From the NCBI GenBank assembly GCA_041593595.1, contig JBFHNV010000002.1, forward strand, positions 1 through 64,000: DNA of 64,000 nucleotides. The letters run 5' to 3'. The stretch comes from JBFHNV01 sp041593595 (GTDB taxonomy: Bacteria; Pseudomonadota; Gammaproteobacteria; HK1). The notes under the pieces were generated by a model. That model had not been told where the DNA came from, made no database searches, and saw only the letters and a list, made by a program, of their open reading frames with translations. Every line of letters starts with the position of its first letter. The first letter of the stretch is position 1. This document shows positions 8,195 to 17,572 of the stretch, piece after piece. Made by a program: the position numbers and the translations under genes.

Positions 8195-8281
8195 CAAGCG
8201 AAATCAAGCGGGACGCAGTCGCTTGAATTCCGCAACGCGGATACGCTCGCGCGGCTCGCCCGGGTATATCGCTGCGCCACG

Positions 8282-9106
8282 TCAGCCGGCCCGCCACACC
8301 ACCGGCCACAGCTCCGAGTCCAGCGGCGCACCGGCCGGGATTCCCGGGTCCTCCAGGATCGGCATGATGTTCGGCCGCGGGGCGTAGACCACGCCGTCGC
8401 CGGCCCAGCGGGTGACGTAGGCACGGCGGCGGCGGTCGGCGCGGGCGTTGCCCGGCGCCGCGTGCACCAGCAGCGCGTGGTGCACGGTGCAGTCGCCGGG
8501 CTCCAGCTCGAACTGGAGGATGTCCAGCTCGTCGCGGCGGGACTCGAAGTCCGGCACCGGGCCGTACTCGGTCTTGTAGCGGTCGTCGCCGGCGAAGGCC
8601 GGCGGGCTGTAGCGCTCGCCCCAGCGGTGGGAGCCGCGCAGGTACTCCACCGCGCCGCTGTCCGCGGTGACGCGATCGAGGGCGAGCCACAGGGTGCACA
8701 CCTGCTCGCCCTCGATGGGCCAGTAGGGCAGATCGTGGTGCCACGGCGTGCGCTCGGCGGTGCCCGGCTCCTTGATGAGGAGCTGGTCGAAGAACACGTT
8801 CACCTTCGACGACCCCATGAGCGCCCCCACGATGGCCGCCGCGGGGCTCGATCGCACGAACTCGGCGAAGCCCGGGATGCGCGGCCACAGGAAGGTGTCG
8901 AAGAAGAACCGGCCGCCGCCTTCCGCGTCCCGCTTCTTCTCGAGCTCCAGGTGCAGCGGCCCGGGAGCCGCCATGTCCTGGTCCACCAGCGGGCGCAGGT
9001 GCTCGACCCATGCCGGGTCGAACAGCCCGCGCAGCACCACGATGCCGTCCTCCCGGTAGCGGCGGATCTCCTCGGCGGTGACGGGGCGAAGGGGGTCGCG
9101 GTTCAC
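8282..9106 (-). CDS. Phytanoyl-CoA dioxygenase family protein
   Basis: About 274-residue Fe(II)/2-oxoglutarate oxygenase of the PhyH family. The iron-binding HxD is in TPWHHDLPYWP, the distal His is in DCTVHHALLVHAAPGN, and the following Arg residues near RRRRAYVTRW fit 2-oxoglutarate binding. Start chosen at GTG 9106, which has GGAG eight bases upstream; a GTG at 9112 and a distant ATG remain possible. Substrates of bacterial members range from halogenated or hydroxylated metabolites to ectoine; there is no ectoine gene nearby. Single gene between unrelated neighbours. Confidence 0.85.
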   Translation of the reverse strand: MNRDPLRPVTAEEIRRYREDGIVVLRGLFDPAWVEHLRPLVDQDMAAPGPLHLELEKKRDAEGGGRFFFDTFLWPRIPGFAEFVRSSPAAAIVGALMGSSKVNVFFDQLLIKEPGTAERTPWHHDLPYWPIEGEQVCTLWLALDRVTADSGAVEYLRGSHRWGERYSPPAFAGDDRYKTEYGPVPDFESRRDELDILQFELEPGDCTVHHALLVHAAPGNARADRRRRAYVTRWAGDGVVYAPRPNIMPILEDPGIPAGAPLDSELWPVVWRAG

Positions 9107-9279
9107 GGCCACGTCTCCAGGGCGGGCCCGGGGACCAGGATGCGAGACCTTGCCACGACAAGTCCAGCGAAACGTGACTCCATGAGCCATGTCCCGTGAC
9201 ACGGAGCTCGGCCTCGAAACGCCGCCCGGCTCGCGCAGCGGTGCCGGCGCGTGAACCCGAATGTCTCTCAGGGGCCCTG

Positions 9280-11364
9280 TCAGCCCGCCTCGCTGAAACC
9301 CCTGCCTTCCTTCGCGAGCCGCTCCAGGAGGGCCGACGGCTGCCAGTACTCGTGACCGCACTGCCTCGCATACTTCAGCAGCGCCTCGTGCACCGCCGAC
9401 AGACCCACCTCGTCGGCGTGGTACATGGGCCCGCCCCGGTACGCCGGGAAGCCGTAGCCGTGAATCCACACCAGGTCGATGTCCGATGCTCGCGAGGCGA
9501 TCCCCTCCTCGAGGATCTTCGCACCCTCGTTGATCATCACGTACAGGCAGCGCTCCAGGATCTCCTCGTCGGTGATCTCGCGCCGATCGATGCCGCGCGC
9601 GGCGGAATGCTCGACGATCAGATTCTCGATGTCGGAATCCGGCGTGGCCTTACGCTGATCGTCGTAGCGGTAGAACCCGGCCTTCGTCTTCTGACCGAAA
9701 CGCCCCTGCTCGCAGAGCTGGTCCAGGATGTTGCACGCCTGCTCGCGCCGGGTCAGCTTCTGGAGGTTCGCCTTGCGGTTGCGCCACCCCACGTCGAGAC
9801 CCGCGAGATCCGCCATGGCAAAGGGCCCCATGGGAAAGCCGAAATCCTGGAACACCCGGTCCACCTGCTGGGGCAGGGCGCCTTCCTCGAGCAGGAAATA
9901 CGCCTCTCGCGTGCGCTTGGAGAGCATCCGGTTGCCGACGAAGCCGTGACACGAGCCCACCAGCACGGGCACCTTGCCGATGGTCTTGCCGACGCCCTGG
10001 GCGGTCGCCAGCACGTCCGGCGCGGTCTTCGCGCCGCGCACGTTCTCCAGCAGCCTCATCACGTTGGCGGGGCTGAAGAAGTGCATGCCGACGACGTCTT
10101 GCGGACGGCGGGTGAAGGCGGCGATCGCGTCGATGTCCAGGTAGGAGGTGTTGGAGGCAAGGATGGCACCTTGCTTGCAGACCGCGTCGAGCTTCGAGAA
10201 CACGTCGCCCTTCACGTCGATGTCCTCGAACGCCGCCTCGATGACCAGGTCTGCCTGGCGCAGATCGTCATGCGAGAGCGAGGTGGCGATGAGCCCGAGG
10301 CGCGCATCCATCTCGGCCTGCGTCAGGCTGCCCCGGGACACGCTGCGCTCGTAGTTCTTGCGGACGACGCCCAGCCCCCGGTCCAGGTTCTCCTGGCTGG
10401 TCTCCAGCATCGTGACCGGTATGCCGGCATTGGCGAAGCACATGGCGATGCCTCCGCCCATCGTCCCCGCGCCGATCACTCCCACCGATTCGACGCTGCG
10501 GGTCGGCGTGTCCGGAGGCAGATCCGCGATCTTCGCCGCCGCGCGCTCCGCGAAGAACACGTGGCGCTGTGCCCGGGACTGGGGCGACGCCACAAGCTCC
10601 TGGAACAGGCCCCGCGCATAGGCGAGTCCTTCCTCGAACGGCATCTCCGTGGCGGCCCGCACGGCCTTGATGCAGTGGAACGGCGCCAGGAACCCGCGCC
10701 GCTTGCGGCGGATGGACTTTTCAAACTCGTCGAAGACCGCGGGATCGACCGCGGGCAGGTCGAGCTCCGACACGCGGCGCAGGGGCCTGCGCCGCGCGAC
10801 CACCCGCGCCGCGAACTCCAGCGCGGCGCGCTCGAGATCGCCTTCCACGATCTCGTCGAGCGCGCCCGCCGCGAGCGCCTCGTCGGCCGGCACCGGATCG
10901 CCCTCGACGATCATCTTCAAGGTCTTCTCCACACCCACCAGTCGCGGCAGCCGCTGGGTGCCCCCGGCGCCGGGGCGCAGACCGAGCTTCACCTCGGGCA
11001 GGCCGACCCGCGCGCCAGGCGCGGCGATGCGGTAGTGGCAACCCAGGGCCAGCTCGAACCCCCCGCCCAGCGCGGTGCCGTGCAGCGCCGCGATCACCGG
11101 CTTCGGCGAATTCTCGATGCACTCGATCACCTCGGGCAGCGACGGATCGACGGGCGGCTTTCCGAACTCGCGGATGTCGGCGCCGGCGATGAAGGTGCGG
11201 CCTGCGCATAGGATCACCATCGCGGACACGTCCGGGTCCGCAATTCCGCCCGTCACCGCCTCGTTGATCCCGGAACGGACCTCCTGGGAAAGGGCGTTGA
11301 TGGGTGGGTTGTCGACCCGGATCAGGCCGACACCCCGGCGCTTGGAGAACTCGACGACTGGCAT
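9280..11364 (-). CDS. Bifunctional enoyl-CoA hydratase/3-hydroxyacyl-CoA dehydrogenase (FadJ/FadB-like)
   Basis: 694-residue fusion enzyme of fatty-acid or acyl-CoA beta-oxidation. The N-terminal crotonase domain has AGADIREF and the oxyanion-hole block ALGGGFELALGCHYRIA. The central NAD-binding domain starts at VGVIGAGTMGGGIA (about residue 298). The dehydrogenase signatures GMHFFSPANVM and LVGSCHGFVGNRML follow, then the duplicated C-terminal helical domain. The start at ATG 11364 has GGGAG upstream and matches the family N-terminus. No thiolase (fadA) gene adjoins, so the enzyme probably serves a dispersed or alternative pathway, for example dicarboxylic or aromatic acyl-CoA breakdown. Confidence 0.92.
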   Translation of the reverse strand: MPVVEFSKRRGVGLIRVDNPPINALSQEVRSGINEAVTGGIADPDVSAMVILCAGRTFIAGADIREFGKPPVDPSLPEVIECIENSPKPVIAALHGTALGGGFELALGCHYRIAAPGARVGLPEVKLGLRPGAGGTQRLPRLVGVEKTLKMIVEGDPVPADEALAAGALDEIVEGDLERAALEFAARVVARRRPLRRVSELDLPAVDPAVFDEFEKSIRRKRRGFLAPFHCIKAVRAATEMPFEEGLAYARGLFQELVASPQSRAQRHVFFAERAAAKIADLPPDTPTRSVESVGVIGAGTMGGGIAMCFANAGIPVTMLETSQENLDRGLGVVRKNYERSVSRGSLTQAEMDARLGLIATSLSHDDLRQADLVIEAAFEDIDVKGDVFSKLDAVCKQGAILASNTSYLDIDAIAAFTRRPQDVVGMHFFSPANVMRLLENVRGAKTAPDVLATAQGVGKTIGKVPVLVGSCHGFVGNRMLSKRTREAYFLLEEGALPQQVDRVFQDFGFPMGPFAMADLAGLDVGWRNRKANLQKLTRREQACNILDQLCEQGRFGQKTKAGFYRYDDQRKATPDSDIENLIVEHSAARGIDRREITDEEILERCLYVMINEGAKILEEGIASRASDIDLVWIHGYGFPAYRGGPMYHADEVGLSAVHEALLKYARQCGHEYWQPSALLERLAKEGRGFSEAG

Positions 11365-11813
11365 GCTCCTGCTCCCGATCTGGTCCCGCGCGGACCGCCC
11401 CTCACGGACGACGACCGCCGGGGGGCCGTTCACGCCTCATCCCGATGCTCGTCGCGTCCCTGGCTTCAGTGCCTCGTCTCCGGGCAGGTCCGGCCGCTAG
11501 CATGGGTGGACTCGGCACCACGAGTCCAGTGGCACGGCGCCCCAAAGCACGCCCGCTCGCGCGGATCGGGCACCGGCGCTCTGCAACGCCGGTGGCGGAT
11601 ACGGGCCCCGTCAGCGCGGGTCCAGAGCGCTCGCTCTTCGCTCTCGACCGGGACCTGCAGCACCACCTGCCGCAGCGTGCGGGCGTCCCCGATCGGGGCG
11701 TCGTCCCGGTCGAGGACGGACTCCGCCGCGCCATGGAATGTGGCGGTCGCCCCGAAACACCCGCGATCCGTCCGTTTGCTCTACAGTCCTCGGCCCGGAG
11801 ACCGGGTCACTAA
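11365..11813. other. Intergenic region, no recognisable gene
   Basis: About 450 bases between the divergent beta-oxidation gene and the ABC operon. A minus-strand frame near 11600-11755 has a protein-like composition but no start, stop or family match. I see nothing else that can be supported apart from the promoter space expected on both sides. Confidence 0.5.
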
Positions 11814-11847
11814 CGCCGACAGGCAACCTACGCCGACAGGCAACCTA
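11814..11847 (+). repeat. 17-bp perfect tandem duplication in the ABC operon leader
   Basis: The unit CGCCGACAGGCAACCTA occurs at 11814-11830 and again at 11831-11847, ending just before the ribosome site GAGGAG of the first ABC gene. It is probably a replication-slippage duplication in the 5' untranslated leader. Confidence 0.9.
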
Positions 11848-11860
11848 CGAGGAGACTGTA

Positions 11861-13024
11861 ATGACACGCCTGGCCCTCACGCTCGCGTATCTGCTGGGCG
11901 CCACGGCGCTCGCGGCCACGCCGGCACTGGCGCAGAACAGGCTGAAGGTCGGACTGATGCTGCCCTACACCGGCACCTACGCGAGGCTGGGCGACGCCAT
12001 CACCAACGGCTTCAAGCTCGCCGTCGACGAGAACGGCGGCCAGCTGGGAGGTGCCCGGGTCGAGTACTTCACCGTGGACGACGAATCCAACCCGGCCAAG
12101 GGCCCGGAGAACGCGAGCCTGCTGGTGAAGCGCGACAAGGTGGACGTGCTGGTGGGCACGGTCCACTCCGGGGTCGCGCTGGCGATGTACAAGGTCGCCC
12201 GCGACACCGGCGCCCTGCTGGTGATCCCCAACGCGGGCGCCGACGAGCTTACCGGCCCGCTGTGCGCGCCGAACGTCTTCCGCACGTCGTTCTCCGCGTG
12301 GCAACCCTCCTACGCCACCGGCAAGGTCGTCGCGGACCGCGGGCACAGGAAGGTCGTGACCCTGACCTGGAAGTACTCCTTCGGGGAGCAGTCGGTGCGC
12401 GGCTTCAAGGAGGCCTTCGAGAACGCCGGCGGCGAGGTGCTGAAGGAGATGTACCTGCCGTTTCCGCACGTGGAGTTCCAGTCCTACCTCACGGAGATCG
12501 CCGCCCTGAAGCCGGACGCGGTCTACGTCTTCTTCGCCGGCGGTGGCGCGGTGAAGTTCGTCAAGGACTACGCCGCTGCGGGGCTGAAGGACCGCATCCC
12601 GCTGTACGGTCTCGGATTCCTCACCGAGGGCACCCTGGACGCGCAGGGCGACGCGGCGCAGGGCCTGCTGACGGCGCTGCATTACGCCGACGGACTCGAC
12701 ATACCGAAGGACAGGGCGTTCCGTGCCGCCTATCGCAAGGCCTACGGAGAGGAGCCGGACGTCTACGCGGTGCAGGGCTACGACGCGGCCCAGCTGCTGC
12801 ATGCCGGCCTGCAGGCGGTGGGCGGGGACGTGAGCAGGCGCGACGCGCTGGTGAAGGCCATGGAGAACGCCTCCATCGAGAGTCCGCGCGGGACCTTCAC
12901 GCTCTCGAAGGCCCACAATCCGATCCAGGACTTCTATCTGCGACAGGTCGTCGGCAACCAGAACAAGGTCATCGGCGTCGCGGCCGCGAAGCTTGCCGAT
13001 CCGGCGCGCGGCTGCAGAATGTAA
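11861..13024 (+). CDS. Branched-chain amino acid-type ABC transporter, periplasmic substrate-binding protein
   Basis: 387 residues with a Sec signal peptide (MTRLALTLAYLLGATALAATPALAQ) and the periplasmic type-1 binding fold (Peripla_BP_6): KVGLMLPYTGTYARLGDAI at the mature N-terminus and a ligand-pocket region around VLVGTVHSGVALAM. First gene of a five-gene cassette: binding protein, two permeases, two ATPases. Members of this family bind Leu/Ile/Val but also urea, short amides or aromatic acids. The intradiol dioxygenase gene after the cassette hints at an aromatic ligand here. The start is preceded by GAGGAG at good spacing. Confidence 0.9.
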   Translation: MTRLALTLAYLLGATALAATPALAQNRLKVGLMLPYTGTYARLGDAITNGFKLAVDENGGQLGGARVEYFTVDDESNPAKGPENASLLVKRDKVDVLVGTVHSGVALAMYKVARDTGALLVIPNAGADELTGPLCAPNVFRTSFSAWQPSYATGKVVADRGHRKVVTLTWKYSFGEQSVRGFKEAFENAGGEVLKEMYLPFPHVEFQSYLTEIAALKPDAVYVFFAGGGAVKFVKDYAAAGLKDRIPLYGLGFLTEGTLDAQGDAAQGLLTALHYADGLDIPKDRAFRAAYRKAYGEEPDVYAVQGYDAAQLLHAGLQAVGGDVSRRDALVKAMENASIESPRGTFTLSKAHNPIQDFYLRQVVGNQNKVIGVAAAKLADPARGCRM

Positions 13025-13096
13025 GCGGGCGCGCGCCGGCCGGACCGCGTCCGCCCCGGGCGCGCTGTCCGGAACACGCGCGCATCCGGATGCGGC

Positions 13097-13969
13097 ATGG
13101 ACCTCGTCTCCTTTCTCATCCAGCTGCTGAACGGGGTTCAGTACGGCCTGCTGCTGTTCCTGGTGGCCAGCGGACTGACCCTGACATTCGGCATCATGGG
13201 CATCATCAACCTCGCCCATGGCAGCTTCTACATGATGGGCGCCTACATGGCGTTCACCCTGACCTCGCTGACCGGCAGCCTCGCGCTGGCGCTCCTGCTC
13301 GGCGTCTTCCTCAGCATCGCGCTCGGCGTAGCGCTGGAGTGGGCGCTGTTCCGGCACCTCTATCACCGTGACCATCTCGAGCAGGTCCTGCTCACCTACG
13401 GCCTCATCCTGATCTTCGAGGAGCTGCGCAGCATCATCGTCGGCAACGACGTGCACGGCGTCCCGATTCCCGGGCTCCTCGACCATTCGATCCCGCTGAC
13501 GGACACCTTGAGCTACCCGGTCTACCGGTTGCTGATGTCGGCGGTCTGCCTGCTCATCGCCGGCGCGATGTACGTGCTGATCCAGCGTAGCCGCCTGGGC
13601 ATGATGATCCGCGCGGGGGCCTCGAACCGGGAGATGGTCCAGTCGCTCGGGATCAACATCGGCCTCGTCTACCGGCTGGTATTCGCGCTCGGCGTTGCCC
13701 TCGCCGCGTTCGCCGGCATGCTCGCCGCGCCGGTGACCTCGGTCTTTCCCAACATGGGAAGCCAGGTGCTGATCATATGCTTCGTGGTCGTGGTGATCGG
13801 CGGCATCGGCTCCGTGTGGGGCGCGTTCGTCGCGGCACTGCTGATCGGGCTGGCCGACACCTTCGGAAAGGTGCTGTTCCCCGATCTCGCGGGCATCACC
13901 ATCTACCTGCTGATGGCCGCCATCCTGCTGTGGCGGCCGGAAGGTCTGACCCGGCGCGCAGGGCCATGA
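13097..13969 (+). CDS. livH: Branched-chain-type ABC transporter permease LivH
   Basis: 290-residue inner-membrane permease with about eight helices. The LivH signature GLTLTFGIMGIINLAHGSFYMMGAY lies at residues 25-50 (given in part), and the cytoplasmic ATPase-contact loop is near RAGASNREMVQSLGINI. It forms the heterodimeric channel with LivM. It starts 72 bases after the binding-protein gene, and its TGA overlaps the next ATG (ATGA), indicating translational coupling. Confidence 0.92.
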   Translation: MDLVSFLIQLLNGVQYGLLLFLVASGLTLTFGIMGIINLAHGSFYMMGAYMAFTLTSLTGSLALALLLGVFLSIALGVALEWALFRHLYHRDHLEQVLLTYGLILIFEELRSIIVGNDVHGVPIPGLLDHSIPLTDTLSYPVYRLLMSAVCLLIAGAMYVLIQRSRLGMMIRAGASNREMVQSLGINIGLVYRLVFALGVALAAFAGMLAAPVTSVFPNMGSQVLIICFVVVVIGGIGSVWGAFVAALLIGLADTFGKVLFPDLAGITIYLLMAAILLWRPEGLTRRAGP

Positions 13970-14952
13970 GATCGACGAGGCCGGTGCGGGCGTTCCTGGT
14001 GGCGGCGGTGACACTGCTCGCCCTGGTTCCGCTCGTCACCTCCGAGTTCTACCACGAGCTCCTGACGAAGATCATGATCATGGCGATCTTCGCCATGAGC
14101 CTGGACCTGCTGGTGGGATTCACCGGGCTCGTGAGCTTCGGGCACGCGGCGTTCTTCGGCGTTGCCGCGTATGCCCTGATCCTCGTCGCTCCGCAGTACC
14201 AGGCAGCCAGCCTGTGGTGGACGCTGCCAGCGGCCATGCTGTCGGCTGCGCTCGCGGCGCTGGTCATCGGGCTGTTCGTGCTGAGAACCCGCGGGATCTA
14301 CTTCATCATGGTGACCCTGGCATTCGCCCAGATGGTCTACTTCGTGTTTCACGACACGCCGCTGGGGGGCGGTTCCGACGGCGTGTATCTCTACTTCCGG
14401 CCCACGGTCACCTTCGCGGGGCTCGAGATCATCCGGCTCGACGACACGTCGCACTTCTACTACCTGGTGCTGGTGCTGATGGTCACCGTCTACGCGCTCC
14501 TCCGAACGCTGCTGCGTTCTCCCTTCGGGCACGCGCTGATGGGGATCAAGGCGAACGTGCACCGCATGCGTGCGCTCGGCTTCCCGGTGTTCCGCTACCA
14601 GCTCGCGAGCTTCACCCTGGCAGGCGCGCTGGCGGGTCTCGCGGGCTACCTGTCGGCGTGCCAGTACGGCTTCGTCAACCCCGAGATCGTCTCCTGGCAC
14701 GAGTCCGGCAACGTGCTGCTGATGGTGATCCTGGGGGGGCAGGGAACGCTCCACGGCGCCGCCGCGGGCGCGTTCGCCTTCGTGCTCCTGCAGCACCTGC
14801 TCGCGACCGTGACGGAGCACTGGCAGCTCCCGCTGGGCGCGGCCATCGTCCTCCTCGTGCTGTTCCTTCCCGGAGGGCTCGCCAGCATACCGCAGCGGTT
14901 CCGGCGTCTGCTCGGTACCGAGTCCGAACCTGCCGATGTCGAGCCGCGCTGA
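13966..14952 (+). CDS. livM: Branched-chain-type ABC transporter permease LivM
   Basis: 328 residues, second permease of the importer. The motif MSLDLLVGFTGLVSFGHAAF near 45-65 and the segment FVLRTRGIYFIMVTLAFAQM are typical of LivM. The ATG at 13966 overlaps the livH stop by four bases; the 3' end overlaps the next gene by 17 bases. The open frame extends upstream inside livH, but that part is a shadow. Inner-membrane location, partner of LivH. Confidence 0.92.
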   Translation: MRSTRPVRAFLVAAVTLLALVPLVTSEFYHELLTKIMIMAIFAMSLDLLVGFTGLVSFGHAAFFGVAAYALILVAPQYQAASLWWTLPAAMLSAALAALVIGLFVLRTRGIYFIMVTLAFAQMVYFVFHDTPLGGGSDGVYLYFRPTVTFAGLEIIRLDDTSHFYYLVLVLMVTVYALLRTLLRSPFGHALMGIKANVHRMRALGFPVFRYQLASFTLAGALAGLAGYLSACQYGFVNPEIVSWHESGNVLLMVILGGQGTLHGAAAGAFAFVLLQHLLATVTEHWQLPLGAAIVLLVLFLPGGLASIPQRFRRLLGTESEPADVEPR

Positions 14953-15739
14953 GCACGCAGCCCACGAGGCGTTGCCGCCGTCAGACCCGGTGCTGGTGGC
15001 GCGGGGCCTGACCCGCTTCTACGGTGGCCTCGCGGCAAACCGCGACGTGTCGATCTGCCTCGAGCGCGACCGCCTGCACGCGGTGGTCGGACCCAACGGC
15101 GCGGGGAAGTCGACGCTGATCAACCTTCTGTCCGGCGAGGTGGCGGTATCCGCGGGCAGCATCGAGCTGGAGGGCCGGGATATCTCGAAGCTCGCCGCGG
15201 ACGAGCGCTCGCGGCGCGGCATCGGGCGAAGCTACCAGAAGACGAACATCTTCCCGGGGTTCACCGTGTTCGAGAACTGCCGCCTCGCCGCACAGTCACG
15301 CGAGCCCCACCCGCTGCGGATCTTCTCCGATGCGCTACGGTTCCGGCGCGTCTGCGACCGGGCCCGGCAGGCGCTGGAGCACGCCGGCCTGGCAGCGCGG
15401 GCCAGCGCCACGGCCTCGGCCCTGAGTCATGGCGAGCAACGACAGCTCGAGATCGCCATGGTCCTCGCGACCGATCCGCTGGTGCTCCTGCTGGACGAGC
15501 CGCTCGCCGGGATGGGCGCCGAGGAGGCGGAACGGATGCTGGACCTGCTGAAGTCGTTGACGCCCCACCACGCGATCCTGCTGGTGGAGCACGACATGGA
15601 CGCGGTGTTCGCGGTGGCCGACGTGGTGACGGTGATGGTCGACGGCGAGGTGCTCGAACGCGGTCGGCCAGCGCAGATCCGTGCCAGCGCCCGGGTGCAG
15701 CAGGTCTATCTCGGCCACGGCGAGAACGACCATGAGTGA
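14936..15739 (+). CDS. livG: Branched-chain-type ABC transporter ATP-binding protein LivG
   Basis: 267-residue ABC ATPase: Walker A GPNGAGKST (about 55-63), Q-loop region SYQKTNIFPGFTVFENC, a signature region reading SALSHGEQRQLEIAMVLA (SHGEQ instead of the common SGGQ), Walker B LVLLLDEPLAGMG, and a switch His in LLVEHDMDAVF. The SHGEQ form and AGMG after Walker B are normal for LivG proteins. It overlaps livM by 17 bases and livF by eight. Confidence 0.92.
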   Translation: MSSRAEHAAHEALPPSDPVLVARGLTRFYGGLAANRDVSICLERDRLHAVVGPNGAGKSTLINLLSGEVAVSAGSIELEGRDISKLAADERSRRGIGRSYQKTNIFPGFTVFENCRLAAQSREPHPLRIFSDALRFRRVCDRARQALEHAGLAARASATASALSHGEQRQLEIAMVLATDPLVLLLDEPLAGMGAEEAERMLDLLKSLTPHHAILLVEHDMDAVFAVADVVTVMVDGEVLERGRPAQIRASARVQQVYLGHGENDHE

Positions 15740-16445
15740 CGTCGTCCTGGAAGGGCGGGAACTGCACACCTACTACGGGGCCAGCCATGTCCTTCACGGC
15801 GTGGACTTCGTGGTCCGCCGTGGGGAGACGCTGGGGCTCATGGGCCGCAACGGGATGGGGAAGTCCACGCTCATCCGTAGCCTGCTCGGACTGGTCCCGC
15901 CCCGCCACGGCGAGGTGCGAGTCCTCGGTACGCCCATCACTGGCGCTCGACCTCATGTCATCGCCCAGCAGGGCATCGCCTACGTGCCCGAGGGTCGCGG
16001 CATCTTTCCCAACCTGAACGTGCGGGAGAATCTGATCATGGCGGCCCGCGCCGGAGTCGATGGGCGTCGCGACTGGACCTACGAGCGCGTTCTCGAGACG
16101 TTTCCGCAGCTCGCGCGGCGGCTCGACCATGGCGGCGGGCAGCTCTCGGGGGGCGAGCAGCAGATGCTCACCATCGGGCGGGCACTGCTGACCAACCCGG
16201 ACCTGCTGTTCCTCGACGAGGCTACGGAGGGGCTCGCGCCCCTGGTCCGGCGCGAGGTCTGGCGCGTGATCCGGCTGATTCGCGAGACCGGCATCGCCAC
16301 CGTGATCGTGGACAGAAACCATGCTGCGGTCATGGACATCAGCGATCGCAACGTGATCCTGGTCAAGGGACGGGTCGTGTTCGAGGGCAGCTGCGACAGC
16401 CTGCGTGGACAACCCGAGCTGCTCGCGCGGCACCTGGGGGTCTGA
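15732..16445 (+). CDS. livF: Branched-chain-type ABC transporter ATP-binding protein LivF
   Basis: 237-residue second ATPase: Walker A GRNGMGKST, the LivF-typical Q-loop segment GIAYVPEGRGIFPNLNVREN, signature LSGGEQQML, and Walker B LLFLDEATEGLAP. The switch position reads VDRNHAAV, where most members have VEQN; the Asp is a mild variation. The start at 15732 overlaps the livG stop by eight bases. Last transporter gene of the cassette; a 172-base gap leads to the dioxygenase gene. Confidence 0.92.
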   Translation: MSDVVLEGRELHTYYGASHVLHGVDFVVRRGETLGLMGRNGMGKSTLIRSLLGLVPPRHGEVRVLGTPITGARPHVIAQQGIAYVPEGRGIFPNLNVRENLIMAARAGVDGRRDWTYERVLETFPQLARRLDHGGGQLSGGEQQMLTIGRALLTNPDLLFLDEATEGLAPLVRREVWRVIRLIRETGIATVIVDRNHAAVMDISDRNVILVKGRVVFEGSCDSLRGQPELLARHLGV

Positions 16446-16617
16446 ACCAGGCAGGCGCGGCGGCGGTGCCCGGCGCGGCCTTGTCCCGACGGGCGGTCAA
16501 GAAGTTCCGCCAGTTTTCTGGTCCAATCTGCCGCCTCGAGGCGCCCCGGTGCGTCCCGCGACGCACCGGACACGGGGCCCGCAGGCAAGCGCCATCCAAC
16601 TCGACAGGAGCAATCCC

Positions 16618-17289
16618 ATGAACAGGCGTTCCGCTGCCTTCGCGTCTTCGGACATACCACGCCGCAAGTTCCTGCAGCGCAGCGCGGCGGTGCTTGGAGG
16701 CGGCCTGCTGGCCGGCCCCGCCGCCCTGGCCGCCCGGGAGTGCCGCGTCACCGAGCCCGATATCGTCGGTCCGTTCTACCGCTTCGGCGCGCCGTTCCAG
16801 GCGCGCCTGGCGGGTCCGGACGAGCCCGGCGCCCGGCTCTCCATCACCGGCACGGTGTTCAGCGCCGACTGCACCACCCCGCTACCGGGCGCACTGATCG
16901 AGGTGTGGCAGGCGAACCACACTGGCGTGTACGACACCGCCAAGCCCGGCAACTTCACCGACACCGGCACCTTTCACCTGCGCGGGATGCTCGTCACCGA
17001 CGCGCAGGGGCAGTACGCCATCGAGACCGTCATGCCTGGGCGGTACCCGGTGCCGCCCGACCTGCCGGGACTGGAGAAGTACGCCGGCCTCACGCGCCCG
17101 GCGCACATCCACTTCCGGGTCATGGAGTCTCTGCACGTGCCGCTCACGACGCAGCTGTACTTCAAGGGCGACCCCTTCCTCGCCGGCGACCCCTGGGCCG
17201 GGCACAAGTCCACGCTGGCGATCGATCTGGAGAACGACGGGGCGGCACGGCGGGGCCAGTTCGACATCGCGCTGGCCAGGGGCTTCTAG
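16618..17289 (+). CDS. Intradiol ring-cleavage dioxygenase-like protein with Tat signal
   Basis: 223 residues. The N-terminus has a twin-arginine signal (RRKFLQRSAAVLGGGLLAGPA), so the protein is probably exported folded to the periplasm. The core carries PGALIEVWQANHTGVYD, the iron-ligand Tyr region GQYAIETVMPGRYPVP, and the His pair RPAHIHFRV of non-haem Fe(III) intradiol dioxygenases. These cleave catechol-type rings, but many exported members have no assigned substrate. ATG 16618 is preceded by AGGAG. Same direction as the upstream ABC importer, consistent with work on an aromatic compound. Confidence 0.85.
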   Translation: MNRRSAAFASSDIPRRKFLQRSAAVLGGGLLAGPAALAARECRVTEPDIVGPFYRFGAPFQARLAGPDEPGARLSITGTVFSADCTTPLPGALIEVWQANHTGVYDTAKPGNFTDTGTFHLRGMLVTDAQGQYAIETVMPGRYPVPPDLPGLEKYAGLTRPAHIHFRVMESLHVPLTTQLYFKGDPFLAGDPWAGHKSTLAIDLENDGAARRGQFDIALARGF

Positions 17290-17572
17290 AGCGACGCGCG
17301 CCGCCCGCAGCCGCGGAGGCGGCCGGTGGCCAGGGACCTCCGGCGCGGCACCATGCCGCGTCGCAGCGCACGCAGCGGCCGATGTCGATGTCGAACACTC
17401 AGGCAGCAGCCGCTGCGCCCGGCTCATCTGGGCGCACGTTGGCGCCGACCCGGGTTCGCGGGCGCCCTCGCACGCGGGAGCGGGCGGTGATGTGGGCAAG
17501 ACGGGGCGCCGATGGCGCGTGTTCGGGGCGAACAGGCCGTGGGAGGTATCGTCGCGAAAGGGATGCTTCAGC

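Noticed and set aside
9196..11211. 671-codon plus-strand frame opposite the beta-oxidation enzyme
   Set aside because: It is a shadow of a clear FadJ-like gene caused by high GC; composition is dominated by Arg, His and Ala and no family motif appears.
11590..11755. Possible minus-strand gene remnant upstream of the ABC operon
   Set aside because: The translation looks protein-like but lacks start, stop and any family resemblance; too weak to list.
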